Assembly (NCBI GenBank): GCA_018881555.1
Contig: JACAXG010000076.1
Coordinates: 2,540,887 to 2,604,886 of the forward strand
DNA length: 64,000 nt
Source of the DNA: Amblyornis subalaris
Lineage: Eukaryota; Chordata; Aves; Passeriformes; Ptilonorhynchidae
Reading direction: 5' to 3'
Shown here: positions 29,195 to 44,100 of the stretch, piece by piece
How the letters are laid out: each line of letters opens with the position of its first letter
Position numbering within the stretch: the stretch's first letter is position 1
Made by a program: the position numbers and the translations under genes
The notes under the pieces: generated by a model
What the model was told of the DNA's origin: nothing
Databases searched by the model: none
What the model saw: the letters and a program-made list of their open reading frames with translations, nothing else

Positions 29195-32100
29195 CTAATT
29201 GGGAGGAGGAAAAANTAAATTAAAAGCTGCACCATCAGACACTTCACAGAGAGTATTTTCCACTTACAAACAGTGAGGTTGGCAAAAAAAAAGCCCACAG
29301 CACAATAATGTTTGTATTAAACTAACACAATCACACATTTGGAAGTTTCCTCAGGGATGCATCAATTCTGACCCAAAACAATTCAAAATACAAACACTCA
29401 ATCATAATGATTTCCCTTTTCTCACAGTAACTGCTGCAGCATGTGAATCCCCACCCCAGCTCCTGCAATTGCTGCTTTCAGAAGGCAGGAACACACAACT
29501 GCCTGGGCCCTTCAGGGTTAACTTGAATTATGGTGCAAAACAAACTGCTCTTTTCACTCAGTGCTCCTTAATCCCTGTTTTCTGCCTGGTTTGCAGGAGC
29601 AGCTCCAAGGCCAGAGACTCGGATATTTTCATGTCTCTGTGTTGTGAACCATTCCTCCCCAAGCTTGCTTTGCCCCAGCTCTGCATTATTACCAGAGCAA
29701 ATTGTTTGCAGTACTTAAAAACCATTCTCATGTTTAAGATGTATTTTTCAGCTANACCAAGCCTTTAACCAGGTAAAATTGTCTTGAATTAGATCCAATT
29801 TTAACATTTCAGATGCTCATGGCTCTGGCCACGTTTCTGAGCTGAACACTGTAGCTGGTGTCACACTTGGCTCTAAAAATCAACATTTTAAAATGTGAAT
29901 GGAGATAATTTTTAGAAAAAAATCTCCATCTAGTAAAAAACCTTATTTATTTATGTGATTAATCACTAACATTTAAATTATTTCAGAAATATAGATTCTC
30001 ATTTTATTATTACTATTTTTATTCTTTTTAAAGGCAGGAANCTTCCCCTCTGATTTTGAGTAAAATAGAGATTCAAAGGACACTTACAAATATTTGTCTA
30101 CTTGATATTTACAAGCAAGAGAGCAAATTTGCTTTTTTATCCTAAAGATCACTCAGCAATCAATTTGTTTCACTAGAGAATGTGGAAACAAAATGTGTTA
30201 CAGCAAGGTTACAAACAGAAAACTCCCTGTAGTTCGTGTTTTCCTGCCAAAGAGGGAAATGCTGTAAATCCTGTGCATTCTACAGTAACAGGGAATAATT
30301 CAGTAGGGCAGAGCCATATCCAGCCACCTCCTGACCCACACTCCAAGGCTGCTCCAAGGTGTTTTCATTGACCAAACATCATTTCTCCCTGAAAGCCACA
30401 TGCAGGACCACAAATACAGATGCAGCTTTTAAGGGTGAAAATACATCACTGTCCCATAGAGAAATTTTAACAAACTTAAAAAGCATGATTTAACATTGTT
30501 ATTTATTCCAGTGTGTTTATACTTCTTACTAAAAGGGTATTTTAGCTGGCTGCTGCATCCCCTAAATCAATATCCATGTGAGTTTTCCAATACCTTAATG
30601 TTCTAAATAAGTGCATTGCTCCACCACTTAGCAACTCCAAGTCCACAGGAGTTGCCTGTTCCTGTGTTCAGCCCAGCAATAGGAACCAAAATTAGGGGAT
30701 GCTTTGATTTAATCTCTTATTATTTATTTACTTTTTTTCTCCTCAGAGAAAGGAGACAAACTGTTTGTACTCACAACAGTATTTAATACTCCATATATCT
30801 TGGGAATTCAGCATGAGCATAATACAAAGACAATGTAGCATATTTAAATTGTAACTAATGCTACATTACCCAGATCCATAACAGCAGACAGGGATTTAGT
30901 GCAAAGAGAAACCAATTTTCTTTAGTGCTTTAGTTACTTGATACCCCCATAACAGAATGGATTAAACACAACAAGTATTTTAACAGCACTTTTAGTCTAA
31001 CTGAAAACACGGGGATCTAGAGGGGGCACAGATTTCCTTTATACTGTAATTTTATTTTATTCAGTTCATCTGCCAATAGCTGAGGCTCTTTCATCCTGAG
31101 AAAGCCTCTTGTTCAATTGGCATCATTTTCCATGCAGCACTACCCAGAACAAAACAAAGGCAGGTTAAAACATCTCTTAAAACTGCTACAGAAAGAAATG
31201 CAATTATTTTTATTCACTGATAAGCAGCTGAATTGCCCCTTTTGGAGAAGGTTTGATTTGTGCTTCAGAAAGAGCCTCTCATCAAGCAAGAGGTGAAATC
31301 TCAGAATAAATCAGCCCTGAGAATGATGTTTTTCCTTCTATACCACTCCACACCCAGCTCTGTNCCAGGTGTTGCCCTCCCATACCTGCCAGCCTGTTGT
31401 TCACCACGTTGTGCTTCTCCCACAGCCACAGAACAGCCTTGTCCAAGCTTTTCACGGAATCCATGGATTCTTTAGCCATCTCCTCAAAGTGCTGGGCACA
31501 AGCCTTGCACCCAAAGAAGTGCTGGATGTATCTCCTCATGACCTGCAGCACAATCTGGGGGTTGTCCTCCAGACCTGCAAGACAAGGGACACATTTGGCA
31601 CTGCCTGGACAAACACAGCTCCAACGCAGGCCCTTCGATGGCAGGAAAGTGAACTGGGGGAAAAGGAAAGGAAATGTTGCTCCATTCTTGTTCCATACAA
31701 TTTACACCTGATTTTAGAGATCTGAAACTAATCACTTTTGTAATTTAAAGTGGCTGTTTATACCAATACATACTAACACATTTAGTCTATACAANTGTGC
31801 TCAAAGTTACCCTGAACAACACAAGAAAATAAAAGTCAAGTGTTCCCTACAGTGAAACTTCTCCTTTCAAAGAGCATCTTAAAATTTGAGTGGAAAACCG
31901 AAATTAGTTAATGAAAGCCAAACATTAATTTTTATCAAGAGTACTTGAGAAATTGCTAAAATGCGCAAAGTTCACATTCTCTGTATGTCACAACTCCTGT
32001 GGAAGTAGAGACTTTCTCCAAGATCTTGCCCAATAACTAAATAAATGTTTATGTTATGCATCCACCACTATATTCATGCCCAGGCACCAAAGTNATGGTG

Positions 32101-35100
32101 ACTTGGCTGCTGAAAATTCAAGAGTCAAACCCCCTCTGGNAAGCACTGCACAAGGTGCCTGTGATGTCTGTTTGTTACTCCAGAATTCTGAGGAATTAGA
32201 GAGTCCCAGAATCTCATTACAGTTATTAATTCCACAGCTTTTTTGGCAGGCACTGAATGCACAGAGCAGCTGCTGAGCAACATTTGCACTTTCAAGAATA
32301 AATCAGGAATTCCTCCTAAAATAAGCACAAACACATNATTCTTTCTATAACATTCACACTTTTACACTACAGATAATACAAAAGAATAATTCATTCAGCA
32401 GTAAGATGAGGTCTTCACAGGTTGAGAACTTTGTGGCCTTTATTGTGTCAGCAGGTAGCTCCTTACACCTCTAAGTGGCTTGAAAACCTGATATAATTTG
32501 TTGAAATCCTAATGGTTTCATCTCTGTCTCAGAGAATTTCTGATTCATGCTTAATTGACCCAGTAAATTATGTCAAAATGTATTTAAAAATGTACTGTGT
32601 GTTACCACGAACACACACTTGTCAAATTAAACACATTTTATGGTGCAGATTGATCAAATTACAGACTCCTGCTGCTGAGCACCATGAGTAATTTACTATT
32701 GCTTTGTTTTTGGAAAAAAAAATCATCCTCAACAAAACCTGCTCCAACTATCAGAGCACTCATCTGTTATATATATGGGAAATACATTAAGACTGTCATC
32801 AACTCCTTTATTTAGAACAAAAACAGGATATTCTTAAACACAGCAGCAAAAAGAAGTCTTTAAAGCCAAAAAGAAATCCTAAAAAGCAAATGATTTCTCC
32901 TCAGCCATTCAATATCTGTGATTGAACAGACACGTATAAATAAATGCTATGAGATTAAAGCAGATTAAATTACTGTATTAAAAGAAAGACTGAAAATTAT
33001 TTTGGAAGTTGAAACCAATTTCAGGCAGAACAGTTTAACCATTTATACTAAAATACATGTTTAGAGAAAAAACAACAAGAAACACAATAAAAGTAACTAC
33101 CAGCAAATAACCTCTTTGTGGAGAAACAGAGATTCATACACAGATATAATTACATCTGTTCTCCTGTGCAATGTTACACCCCTGGAAATTCGTTTCGTGG
33201 GGAGATGTTTCAAATTCAGCAATAGATTAAAAAAGAAGCCAGATGATTTATTACAAAATCCACAAGTATCTCTTATTCACACGAACAGATCCTGCTACCT
33301 AAAAAGACGTTTCTTATAATTAAGTGTGCTCAGCACTTGTTTTCTGCAACGATTTTACACATCCTTGGGTGTGTGAGCAGCTCTGAGTTCCTTTGGATCC
33401 CTCCTGCTGCTCCCAGGTTCAAAGTCCCCCATTCAACACTANAACATTTCAAATATAGACCAATAAAATCATTTTATCGAGAAAGCCCAGCAAGTTCACC
33501 CAGAGTGCCAGGCCCTGGAGCAGAGGGGACGATCAAGAAAAATACATCTGCTTTAGAAAGAAAACAATTGCAAAATGGCTCATTTTGTTTGTTTTTCTTT
33601 TATCAGCCCCGAGATGAATCTTCTATTAACATCTGCCATGTATCATCGTGTAATCCTCCTTTTCTCTTTCCTCCCAAACTACTGCAATTCAGGGTAACCC
33701 TAATCTTTAAAGTGGACAAGAACCATAAAACCCTACCTGTGGTGGGAAGGATTAGGGAGTACATCATGCTTTTTAGTAGATGGGATTTAAACAAGCAATA
33801 AGGAGAGGAAAACCTCCCAAGACATAATCCCACAGTCTCAGACTGACCCAATTCTTTCACCATAAGAAGTGATCATCACATATCTGGCCCGATTTACAGC
33901 CAGGGTTAACTGTGCCAAAGAGTTCTCAGGTTCTGCAATGTATTTTTAACTTCAGGCTCATGCTTGAAACACACAATTTAAGGTGCAATTTTGTATTGTT
34001 AAATATTAAGNGTTTTTTTAGATTTAATCAGAACTCTTCGGGACAAAAGGGGAAATTGAACTTATGCAGGATCCTGCTGAACAGCTCAAAATCATCCAAT
34101 ACAAACCCCTCAAACTCACCAGGCAGTGAATGCACTAAATTGAAGAAATTCAACCTATTGCCCCAGGAATAACAAACAAAACAGAGAAACAAAAATCAAC
34201 AACAGAATGATTTGCTATCAAAAAATGCCTATTCTGCAGGTGAATAAGATTTGAAGGATTTTTACCCTGATTGCAAATAATGCTGGACAAACATATGTAT
34301 CTATAATGTGAAATAATAAAATACTTTTTCAACATACAATCAACAACTGGCAAATTGCAAATTTCTGAGTTTTATGATGTAGTAACAGTCCATGTAGAAT
34401 TCTCATATTCCTTGGAAAAGATATTTTTAAAAAGGCTTTAAATGAAAACTAAATAGAAATGAATAAGAACCAAACGAAGCATTGTCTTGGCAAGAATAAA
34501 AACATGTGAAGGCCAAAATTTTAGCATCAGTAATTCTATTTTCATTGGGTAAGGAAAATAGATTTTATATCCAGCATGTTCCTTAAACAGGAATCATCAC
34601 CAGAATATTAACACTCAGCTTCACAAGATGCTGCAGGTCTAAAAATAAGCAATTTTACAGAGTGCTGGTGAAGTAGTAAATCAGTGCAGGGATTAATGAC
34701 AGGTACATTCAGCTGAAAAAAAAAACCCAAACAGTCATAACGTTCAGTATTTAAAAAATAACATTACAGAAGGATCAGCTAATGGCTGTACATCTTTTAT
34801 AGCTACTAAACTGTATGGTTAAACATAATTTTCCTCAAATTTAATTCCCAGTGCAACTTCAGGTAATCTGAGTAATTTTCATCCCTTTTCAGGGAGCTCA
34901 ACATTTTTTTGTTTGAAATTCTCTCCTGTTTTATTTTTTTCTTTTTCTGCTTTATTTCTCCCAGCTTTAGGGCCACACGCTTTATTTAGCACATTTCTAA
35001 GCAAGGGGAAGGCCTTCCAAGGCTTCCTGCTGCAGCCAAGCTCTGACCCCTGCTGGTGCAGCCCTGCAGCCACTCTCCTCCACCAACAGATTCCTTGAGG

Positions 35101-38100
35101 ATTTACACACCAAAAATATTTGCTGCTCACCTGTGTTTATCAAAGCTTTTGGTCTCAGTGCAGCCTGGACAGTGAGGGTGTGGAACAGCTTCCAAAGGGA
35201 GCAGCTGTAGCCTCTCAGCTCTGGTCTGCTGCCCTGGCAGCCAACCCACTGAACCTTCCTGCTGAGAAAAATCCCAGAAATCTGCAAAAAAAAAAAAGTA
35301 TTTAAGATAAATGCTGCTCTGGNACCTGAATGTACCACTGAGTGTAGCAGCACAGTTCATCCCATATGGAATTGAGGTGATCCAAGGGTAAAGAACAACA
35401 AATGACTCTCTGCACTTGTTGCTAATGAATTCATGCTTAAGGTAAATCAANTTTTAACAATCCTGAAGTCAGTAAAACGTTCAGTCATTGACATCNAACC
35501 TACTAAAATTAGTCTGACAGAACACACAAAGTAGTTTAGCCTGTAAAGCTTTTTTTAAGAACAGTATGAACACAACACACAAAAATATTACTGTACACTG
35601 CCTCAACTGGTTAAGATGTAAAATTCAGTATTATTTCTTCTTAGAACAAACCCACTCCTTATTCTTTACACCCAAAATCCAGTGCAAGATTTCAGTTTCT
35701 GAGACTTCTCTCTCTGCTTCCTAACACACACAGAAGGTTTCCAAAATTCAGATAGCAAATAGGGAAGAAAGACTTGTTAAATTCTGTGCAAAGACAGCCC
35801 TGTCACAGGGCTTTGCATTGCCAAAGTGGGATGGGATTCCAGCACGGAAATTCAAGAGTATTTGGGGAAACTCTTCAGGAGTAATGCACATTTCAGTGGG
35901 TAAATTTCCCATCAGTTAAACTCTGACCTCCAAGACAATCCTGCTGGTAGCAGCCATAGCAAAGGCACGTCAAAAATATCCTCTGGGAATCTTGCATCCC
36001 TGGAAGCTGACATTAGGGAACAAGTATTGCTTGCTCATTCTAAAACCCAGCCAGGATTGCGTGTTTCAACTCTCTCATTTCACTTTCTTCATGTGGAATT
36101 TTTTTTTTTCTGGTAATGATTTCACTTTATTTTCATTTTAACCTTCTTATAACTCCATTATGACCGAGGGACCATCAGTAAGTGATGTCTTAGATTGATG
36201 CAGAATCTTATCCTTTACTAATGCCGTGTTTTATGCTGGAACTGGGAACAGCTTACCCGCATTTTGTTGTTGACCAGATCCAGGATAGCATCATAAGGGA
36301 TTTTGTCTAATGGAAGGCTCACCAGCCACTCCTGCAAGGTCTCTAACAACTTCACCACAGGCTGACGGCCAGGAAAAAGCTGAGAAAAATAGAAAAAAAA
36401 ACACAAGGAAGAAAATATTTGAAAGCACAAATCTCATTAGCAGCGAGACATTTTTGGCTTTTCCTGTCTTTAATTANGAGCATATCAATTACTTGTTCTG
36501 CTTTCAGTAAAAAGCCATCTCACACTAGGTTTGGCTTACAAAATTCAACAAGTTTCATGTGCAAAATATTACAAATGAAGCCACTGAATAGCAGGCAGGA
36601 ATGCTACAGAACAATTTCACACTAAGGTAATTCAGTTCAGAATGTGGCTTAGAACTGAGTGTAGCACCTNAGTGAAACAGAGGCTGAAATCCTTCTCATT
36701 CTTGGAAGATCAATCACAAAAAGTTCTTTTTGGTCAGATTTCTGTAAATTTAGGAGTTGGTTACCCAGAAGAGCATTTTCCTTTTCCTGTGAGTAACAGT
36801 GATTTCCAAAGTGATCTGGAAACAGGGACTTCCTTAACTTGGAACTTACAGGAGCCACAGTCTGGCAGATGAATGTGAGGAACAGTAAATCAGTGGTAAG
36901 GCCATTATTTTACAGCAGAAATGGTATTTTGCTTTAATGAGGNTTATAATTACTACAGAATTAAGTATGACCACCATTCTTTAGGACCCTTCCAGAGGGA
37001 GCAGGATTTCAGCAATGAAAATTCCCCAAGTANGGAACCAGAGACCTCTGTGACTTTGGATTGACCATCACTATGAACAGGAGAAGAGTGTAAAAAGTTT
37101 CCTGACAGAAAGACCTGGAAATATGAATGAGGGCTACAAGGAAAANGTCACATTAAAGAAAAAATGCAAATAAAGAACAGCAACCCCTGGTGTGAAAGGG
37201 CACGTGGAGATGAGCAGGCACCTCAAAGAGAACATTCCCCATTTATCACCAATAACCAGGGAAGCAAATGACATCAGCTGGCCAGGAGCCAGCAGGAAGA
37301 GCAGAGGATGTTTTAGGGATAATGTGATGGAAAGATTACCAGCACACTTTCTTAAAGAAATGAGGCCAGCTGGAGATTTCTGACCCCTGATGGCTGCGGG
37401 GGGGAGCTGGCTGGGTAAGGAACTGTCTGTCTGATTTTCAGATAAACCCAGATATTTGGAAATGGTTCATATAGGCCTTATTATTCCCTTAAGAGTTATT
37501 GATTCACTTTTTCAAAACAAAACATAGTGTTAGCTACACAGTAAGTAAATATAAAGAGATATTGGTCTTTTCAGGAAGCTGGCATTATAAAGCAAAATTA
37601 TTTTAAATTTTTTCAACTCATATCACATTATATTACATATACTTTCCCTTCATGCAAATGTAACATGTAAGCATTTTTAATTTTTAAATACTCAATTGTA
37701 TTCAATAGCTCAGTTACTTTAGAATATCCATTTAATTAAATTCAGTGCCTTAATTCTATTCAAAATTTAGACAGTAGCTATTAACATCTCTAAATAGAGC
37801 ACCATTTGCCAAGAACGCATTAATGAAATCCAAAAGTCAAGAATGAAAAACAAAGGTTGTTTTAATCCCACTGAGTTACAATAGCTACTTATCCGGAAAA
37901 TCTGATAAATGGACTATATTTACAGTGTTTGTTCAATATGCTGCAGACTGCTTAAGCTTTATTTAATTTTGAGCCCCCTAAGAGGAAATTAAATTGCATT
38001 TTAACCCTGTAAGTATGAACAGCAAACAATACCTCAAAAATAGCATCTAACTACACCCACCAAACTCTTTTTTGAGCTGCTGAGGATGCACATATTTAAA

Positions 38101-41100
38101 CACCGTGCAAGGCATTTTGAGAGACTTATGTCCCACGATAAATTTTATGGTACAGTCACTTTATTCTCACAAATAATCAAAGGCCAGAAGTGCCTACCTT
38201 GGCAGCGACGGTGACAAAGTCCTTGAAGGTCTTTAGCTCAGCTCCCTCGAGCGTCTTGTGCGCGGCGAGCTCCACCCGGAGCAGGAAATGCAATCCCGAC
38301 TCAAGGTCGGCCATGTAGAGCCTGGACCTGGAACACACATCAATCCTGGGATGCACTGGCAGCTTCCTGCCACTCGTTCTCTCACCAAGGCAGAATTGAT
38401 GGAGAGGAGGTGCCATTAAAGCCCCGCAGCGACTGCAGTGTCCTGCCCGGGGTGGGACAGCGCGGCAGGGACTGCTCNCCTCGGGAATGTCTCAGTCAAA
38501 GTTTAGACAACTGAAGCACAACCACACATAAGAAAGGTTTTTTTATATTTGACTAAAGTTTTTGCCTCCCAGCCAACTTTACCTTGTGGTGAAATTATAG
38601 CCCTGGTGTAAGGAAATTACAGCTTCTCTGCCGGGCTGACCACAAACAGAGACACGACAGGCTCTGAACAAAGGNAGGCTTCTGTGCAACAACAGTGGAT
38701 TACACACAGGGCAGGGGAGCAAACAGGACTGAAAATGTCAGTGGTGGAAAGGACTGAATTAGAAATCCTCCCNCAAAGGCAGCAGTTTTACTGCAGGTCC
38801 TTTACCTACGAGTTAAATCACACCAGCTCTTAAGATGGAATTATGACACGGACAAGAAAACCACAAAAACCAAATCAAACATTTACGAAGTTCCTCCTCA
38901 GAACCAAATATCCTCCTAGCAAAAACCACTTCACAAAGTACAAATGCCCCAAGCACACAACCCCAGCTTTCAATGCTTTCAGAGAACAAACTTCAGACAG
39001 TGTGAGACACAGCAATGGAACTGAACAAACAGAAGATCACAGTTATGAGAGTTAACACTTCTTGTAAGAGTTCAGCAGCACTATTGTTTCTAAAAAACAG
39101 AATTAAAAACAGTCACTCAAGAAACTGGCTGGCCCCACCTCCTAAATAACATGCAGAAAAGAACATTTTAAAACACAGAATCATCTATATCATAACTACA
39201 TCTATAACTTAATTTAAACTACAGACTTATTCTGAATTTATCTCCTTATTTAATAAGGTACTCACTTAAATTCTAAAAACCAGCAAAACTCTGCTTCAAG
39301 TTTCATAAATAAAGAGACATCCACATGAATGCAGGAGGTTCTTCAAAAGGATCCTATTTAGAAGATACTTGGGACTGCAGATTCATGTCAACAAGATTTT
39401 GCCTTGCTGGAAAGCAGCTCAATTTAACTAAGTTGTTTTGCTAACAGAATGTTTCATATAAAGTGTTTTATAATAGTCATTGAAAGAAGATGACACTAAT
39501 AGTGTCTATGAATGGAAAATAAGTACTAAATTAANGCACTCAGTCCCACATCTTTTCCATCTAAAGACGCTGAGGGATTATCTCTCTGCAAAGGCTTTGN
39601 ATCCTTCTCTCAAAGAGGGAAAGAGGGTGAAGATAAACCTTAGAGGATTTGGGTGATAAACATCTTTTTCAGTGACTTTAGTATTTTCTATTATACTTGC
39701 ATTTGACAAGCACTTTTTAGNAGGCACTGCTTCACTATTACACATACAGAGAACGTCCTACAGAAATGTTACAGTTTGTTATTTTACTATTTACTTTTTC
39801 AGGGGCATTGATTACTTCTGAGGCTTTCCAACAACTCATAGCAGTGATCTAAACATTTCAGTAATGGGTGATTAGTCCTTGGTATTTTGAAGGCAANTGA
39901 GTATTTAACAATACTTTTGGTACAAACATTCCTTCCACAGCAGTGCAGATGTTTGCTGCTAAAACCAAAATAGTGGCAGCCCTCAATAATTTCACCTGTG
40001 GATTGTTTGAAAAGCTGCTCAAAACTGTAAAGGAATCGGAACCTTGATGTTGGAATTGAACCAACTCACAAGGGTTAGCTGAATACACCTGAAGAGAAGA
40101 AGTTGAAGCAGCAGCTGAAAGCTTTGCACTGAGTTTTGATGCTGTAACTCCTCCAGTTTTAGGAATGAACACCTTCAATTTTATTCAGAAGAAGAATGCA
40201 GAATGTTCTGTAGTGATCAACGTAAATCAAGGTGCATCTTCTGGGGTGGAATGAAGTAAAATTTGGAACTGCACTAGGATCTTTTACTATATTAGAGCAC
40301 AGCTTCCCAGGAGGCAAGAAAAAACTGCAGGTAAATTTTAATAGCCAAGTACTGATCTGAAGATCAAGGGTATCACTTACTTATCAAACTCTTTCCACAC
40401 CTTGATATCTGTGCTCTCCTCTTTGTTTTCTGGAGCAGGCAGCTGGAGTGGCAGAAGGAGTTTTTTCCTTACACCTGGCAGTGACTTTAAATATGAAGAA
40501 AAGAAAGAGCGTAGAGGCTTCAAGCTGCATAGAAATGGACAAAGAGAGATCACTTTTAATCTCAGACTAAGTGAGTGTCCAAAGCAAATCAGTGCATTTA
40601 TAACATGAGATATCACTTTGGTTTGTGTTTTACAGTCCTAGTGCAGCAAGGCGTGTTTTAAAACAAAGTGAAAAGAAATAATGTTCAATTTATGCATAAC
40701 AAATCACTTGCATTAGTGGTGTGAAATTCCATTCAAAATAAGAACAAATAATGTTCACTGAAATGTCAGTTCACCTTACATAAGAAATGTTCACACGGAA
40801 CATGAATTTTGATTTAGAATCAAGTTTTCTTTAAGAACTTTGATGCTTCATTTGTTTTTTCCACTTTTTTTTGCAAAGTTTTTTCCTTTCAGAAAGTATC
40901 ACAGTAATAAATTAAAGCTATAAACAGGCAACAGTGTGAACCTCCCCATAATCCTGTGACAGACAACTGCTTACTTGTTAATTAATCCATGGCTGCCATT
41001 GGGCTGTACCAGGTAGCACGAGGGGACTGAGGTGACACCCAGTTTCTCCAGGAAAACCTTATCAAAATTCAATGCTCTCCTCACCACGATGTTTTCATAC

Positions 41101-44100
41101 TGGATCAAGTCTAAGATAACCTGGGTAATGAAAAGATGACATGAATTACACATTGTTCAAGGAATATCCAATCTTGTAGGACAAGACACATAAATAGGGG
41201 AAGTGCATCATCCTTTAAGGGCATCATTAAGCTGTTTGCCAGCTATGGGTGTTCTGTGCACACCAACAATTTCACTTAAAGAAGATTTACTCTTCTCTAG
41301 AAATTATTACTCCTATCTTCTGGGTTGTTTTTTTTTGTTTTTTTTTTTTTTAGTCTATTCTGGTCGTTTCCTCCTTCCTTTCACCAGTGATAACACATGG
41401 CCCTCTTTTCTTCAGCAGGGTGGGAAGGTTTGTCCATATTGTCTTGTAAACATGAAAACAATGCTATTTTCTGTTTCACTAAACTATTCTATAAAGCTAA
41501 AATACTACATAACACTAGCAAATATTTTTTCTTCTGAAAGCAGACTCCACTTTGTGTTAATCAGGTGACTCTGTCTTCCCCTATAACAGCAGGTAATGAA
41601 ATCGAAGTGAGTGTGATAAAAAGCTGGAGAACTTTATCATCTTCACATTTCTTTTCTTCAGTAATGCCCACTCATATCAACACAGCAGCTTCCAGAGAAC
41701 AAATGTCTGGAAGCAGCCTGCTTCCCAAAGTGATTCCTGCTTCTGGCAGCACAGGCTCCTCCACCCATGACATTGGGCCATCTCAGCATCAAATCTAATT
41801 AGAAACATTTTGCAGACATTGGATGTTTCCACACTGATTATGCCTAGATAATTATGCCATTTTTTTTTCTTCACTTATCCTAGATCTTGGCAGGAAGAGA
41901 AAAGTAACAGTTGTCTGAGCTAACAGCAGGCTCATTAGGTGAGGAAACGATGCCCAATCAAATATTTTATTGGGAAGCAAAACCTAAAGACTTCCTCTGT
42001 GTTTCTGAACCATGCAAATAATTTTATGCTATCATCTTAATTTCCCAAAATTTATGTGTGAAGAAAGGCACCTGGAGAATTTAGATTATTATAAACAGTT
42101 GCCCAGAAGAATGAGTATTACAAATGATTCTCTAGCAGTAACAAAACAATAATGTAATCTGACAATACTTTTGTTGTGATCTTTGAAATCTTGAAAGAAA
42201 ATTGTGCTAAGAATGAAATTGATAAATTATTCTTCTATTAAAACATGAATGGAAGAAGTTAACATGGCAACACATTCTCTTGTAAGCAAGTTCCTGTGTG
42301 TGACTGAACACACGTGGGCTTTGGGATCCCCCAAACATGTGGGAGCTGCCCTGTAGGACTCCCGATCTGAGTGCTATCATCAGAGAGTTGCTGCTTGGCT
42401 AAATAATCCAAAATCCAGCAGTTTTATGACAATATCCACTCACAGTCACTGTGTCTCTCACATGTCACACGTTACCTCTCGGCCAACGTAGGAGCTGTTG
42501 CTTTCAAACACAATGGCTGTATAGTGGTGGCTCTTCTTGTCAAAAAGAGATGTAATATCACTGGACCTTTGAAGAAAAGCAAGGAAAAGCAATTTAGCAC
42601 AGGTGGAATGCAACACACGCACTGTTACTCATGGAATTTCCTTTTACAGTCTCATAGCAGAACTGACAGTAAGAAAAAAACTCACTTCATTTTTAATCTT
42701 CCAGAGTTTATTGAATTAACTGAGTAAACACAGAGCAGCTATATTTGAAANAAGGAACTTACAACACTGGATCCAGTGGTGGGCAAGCAGGAGGTCTCAC
42801 CTCCTGGGAATGGTTCTGGAGGAAGTCAATCATCATCTGACGAACTGTTTGCAGCTCTCGATCTGCTCCTGCTGGGAACAGGTTCCAAGAAAACACAACC
42901 CATCAGAAAACTGGGAAAAAATGACTCACAGGAAGGTTTTCTGTGCATGTAGGTTTTCTCATGCTTTACTGGGTCAGGTTTTTGCTTTAAATTTGGATGT
43001 AAAACCCAGCATACTGTTTGGCTGAAGAACAGGAACTAAGGATTTAATTGCAGGATTTCATTTTAATGTTGATGTAAGATGTCATCCCACCCCAAAATTA
43101 ATAAAACCTCAAGACTTTTCCAAATCTATCCATCTGCCTGCCTTGCTGATTTTCTCTTCAAACAATGTTTGATTCTCAATCTGAACANTTTCACAGTAGG
43201 TGGTGTGGGCAACTTCAGCAGCTTTTTGCAATAAGGATATTAATTATGAATTAAAAACTGCCAAGGTGTATCATTCCTACCAAATGGTGAGGCCACAAAG
43301 TCGTGGAACAGTATCAGGAAATAACTGAAGTGTGAGAATATTTTATTTGCTTTAAAAGAACTACATTAAAAAGCAGCAAATATCACAAATGCCCAAAGGG
43401 TACAACTAAGGTTCTCTTGTACAGGAAGGGTTAATGGTGCAGGTGGTCTCTCCTCTGACCTTTGGCCTTTTAAATGTTCACCCACAGAAAGGGACAACAT
43501 TACTTTTGTCCCAGACAAACCACCTCAAGCTGTGATCCTGTCAAACACTGGGATAAGCCTATTTTCAGTGAGCCACCCTCTGAATAGGGGCTCCTCCAGA
43601 GCATCTTAGGATGCCTGGAAAGTGGCTGAGGGATCAAAAGGCACCAGAGCCAGGATTGAGCAAATTGGATCTCNTGCTGATGAGGTGTGTGGTGCAAAAA
43701 AAAAGGGATTTAAAATAAAGTATCAAGCTATTTGTGGAAATTAAGAACTACATTAAAAAAAANTAGGAATGTGATCCCTAAGTTCTTGAACAAATGTTTT
43801 GCCTGCCTAAAATTCTGCCTAACACTCCATTCTCACAGAGTACTTGGAATAACCTGTATTAAAGAGCTATTTAGTGTCCATCCCATCCCTGTCTAAACTA
43901 ATTGACAGNCAAAGGGATTTCACTTCTTGTTGAGTGACACAGCCCTGGCTGACAGGAAAACTGCTCTGGGAATTTCTTACAGTGAGATGTTCTTACCTTG
44001 ATAATTTTCTCCAGTAGTAAACTGCTTTGTAAATGCTTTNAAGTACTGCATGGGAGAAAAGAAAAGTCACTGGATCAGACAAAAAGCCCAGTTTAGGAAC

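Noticed and set aside
33337..33801. 154-codon plus-strand frame in QSOX2 intron 10
   Set aside because: Composition looks random, it is antisense to an intron, and nothing is recognised.
39170..39210. Minus-oriented CR1 tail suggested by ACAGAATCAT
   Set aside because: The match stops after a few bases; the rest of the CR1 tail is absent.
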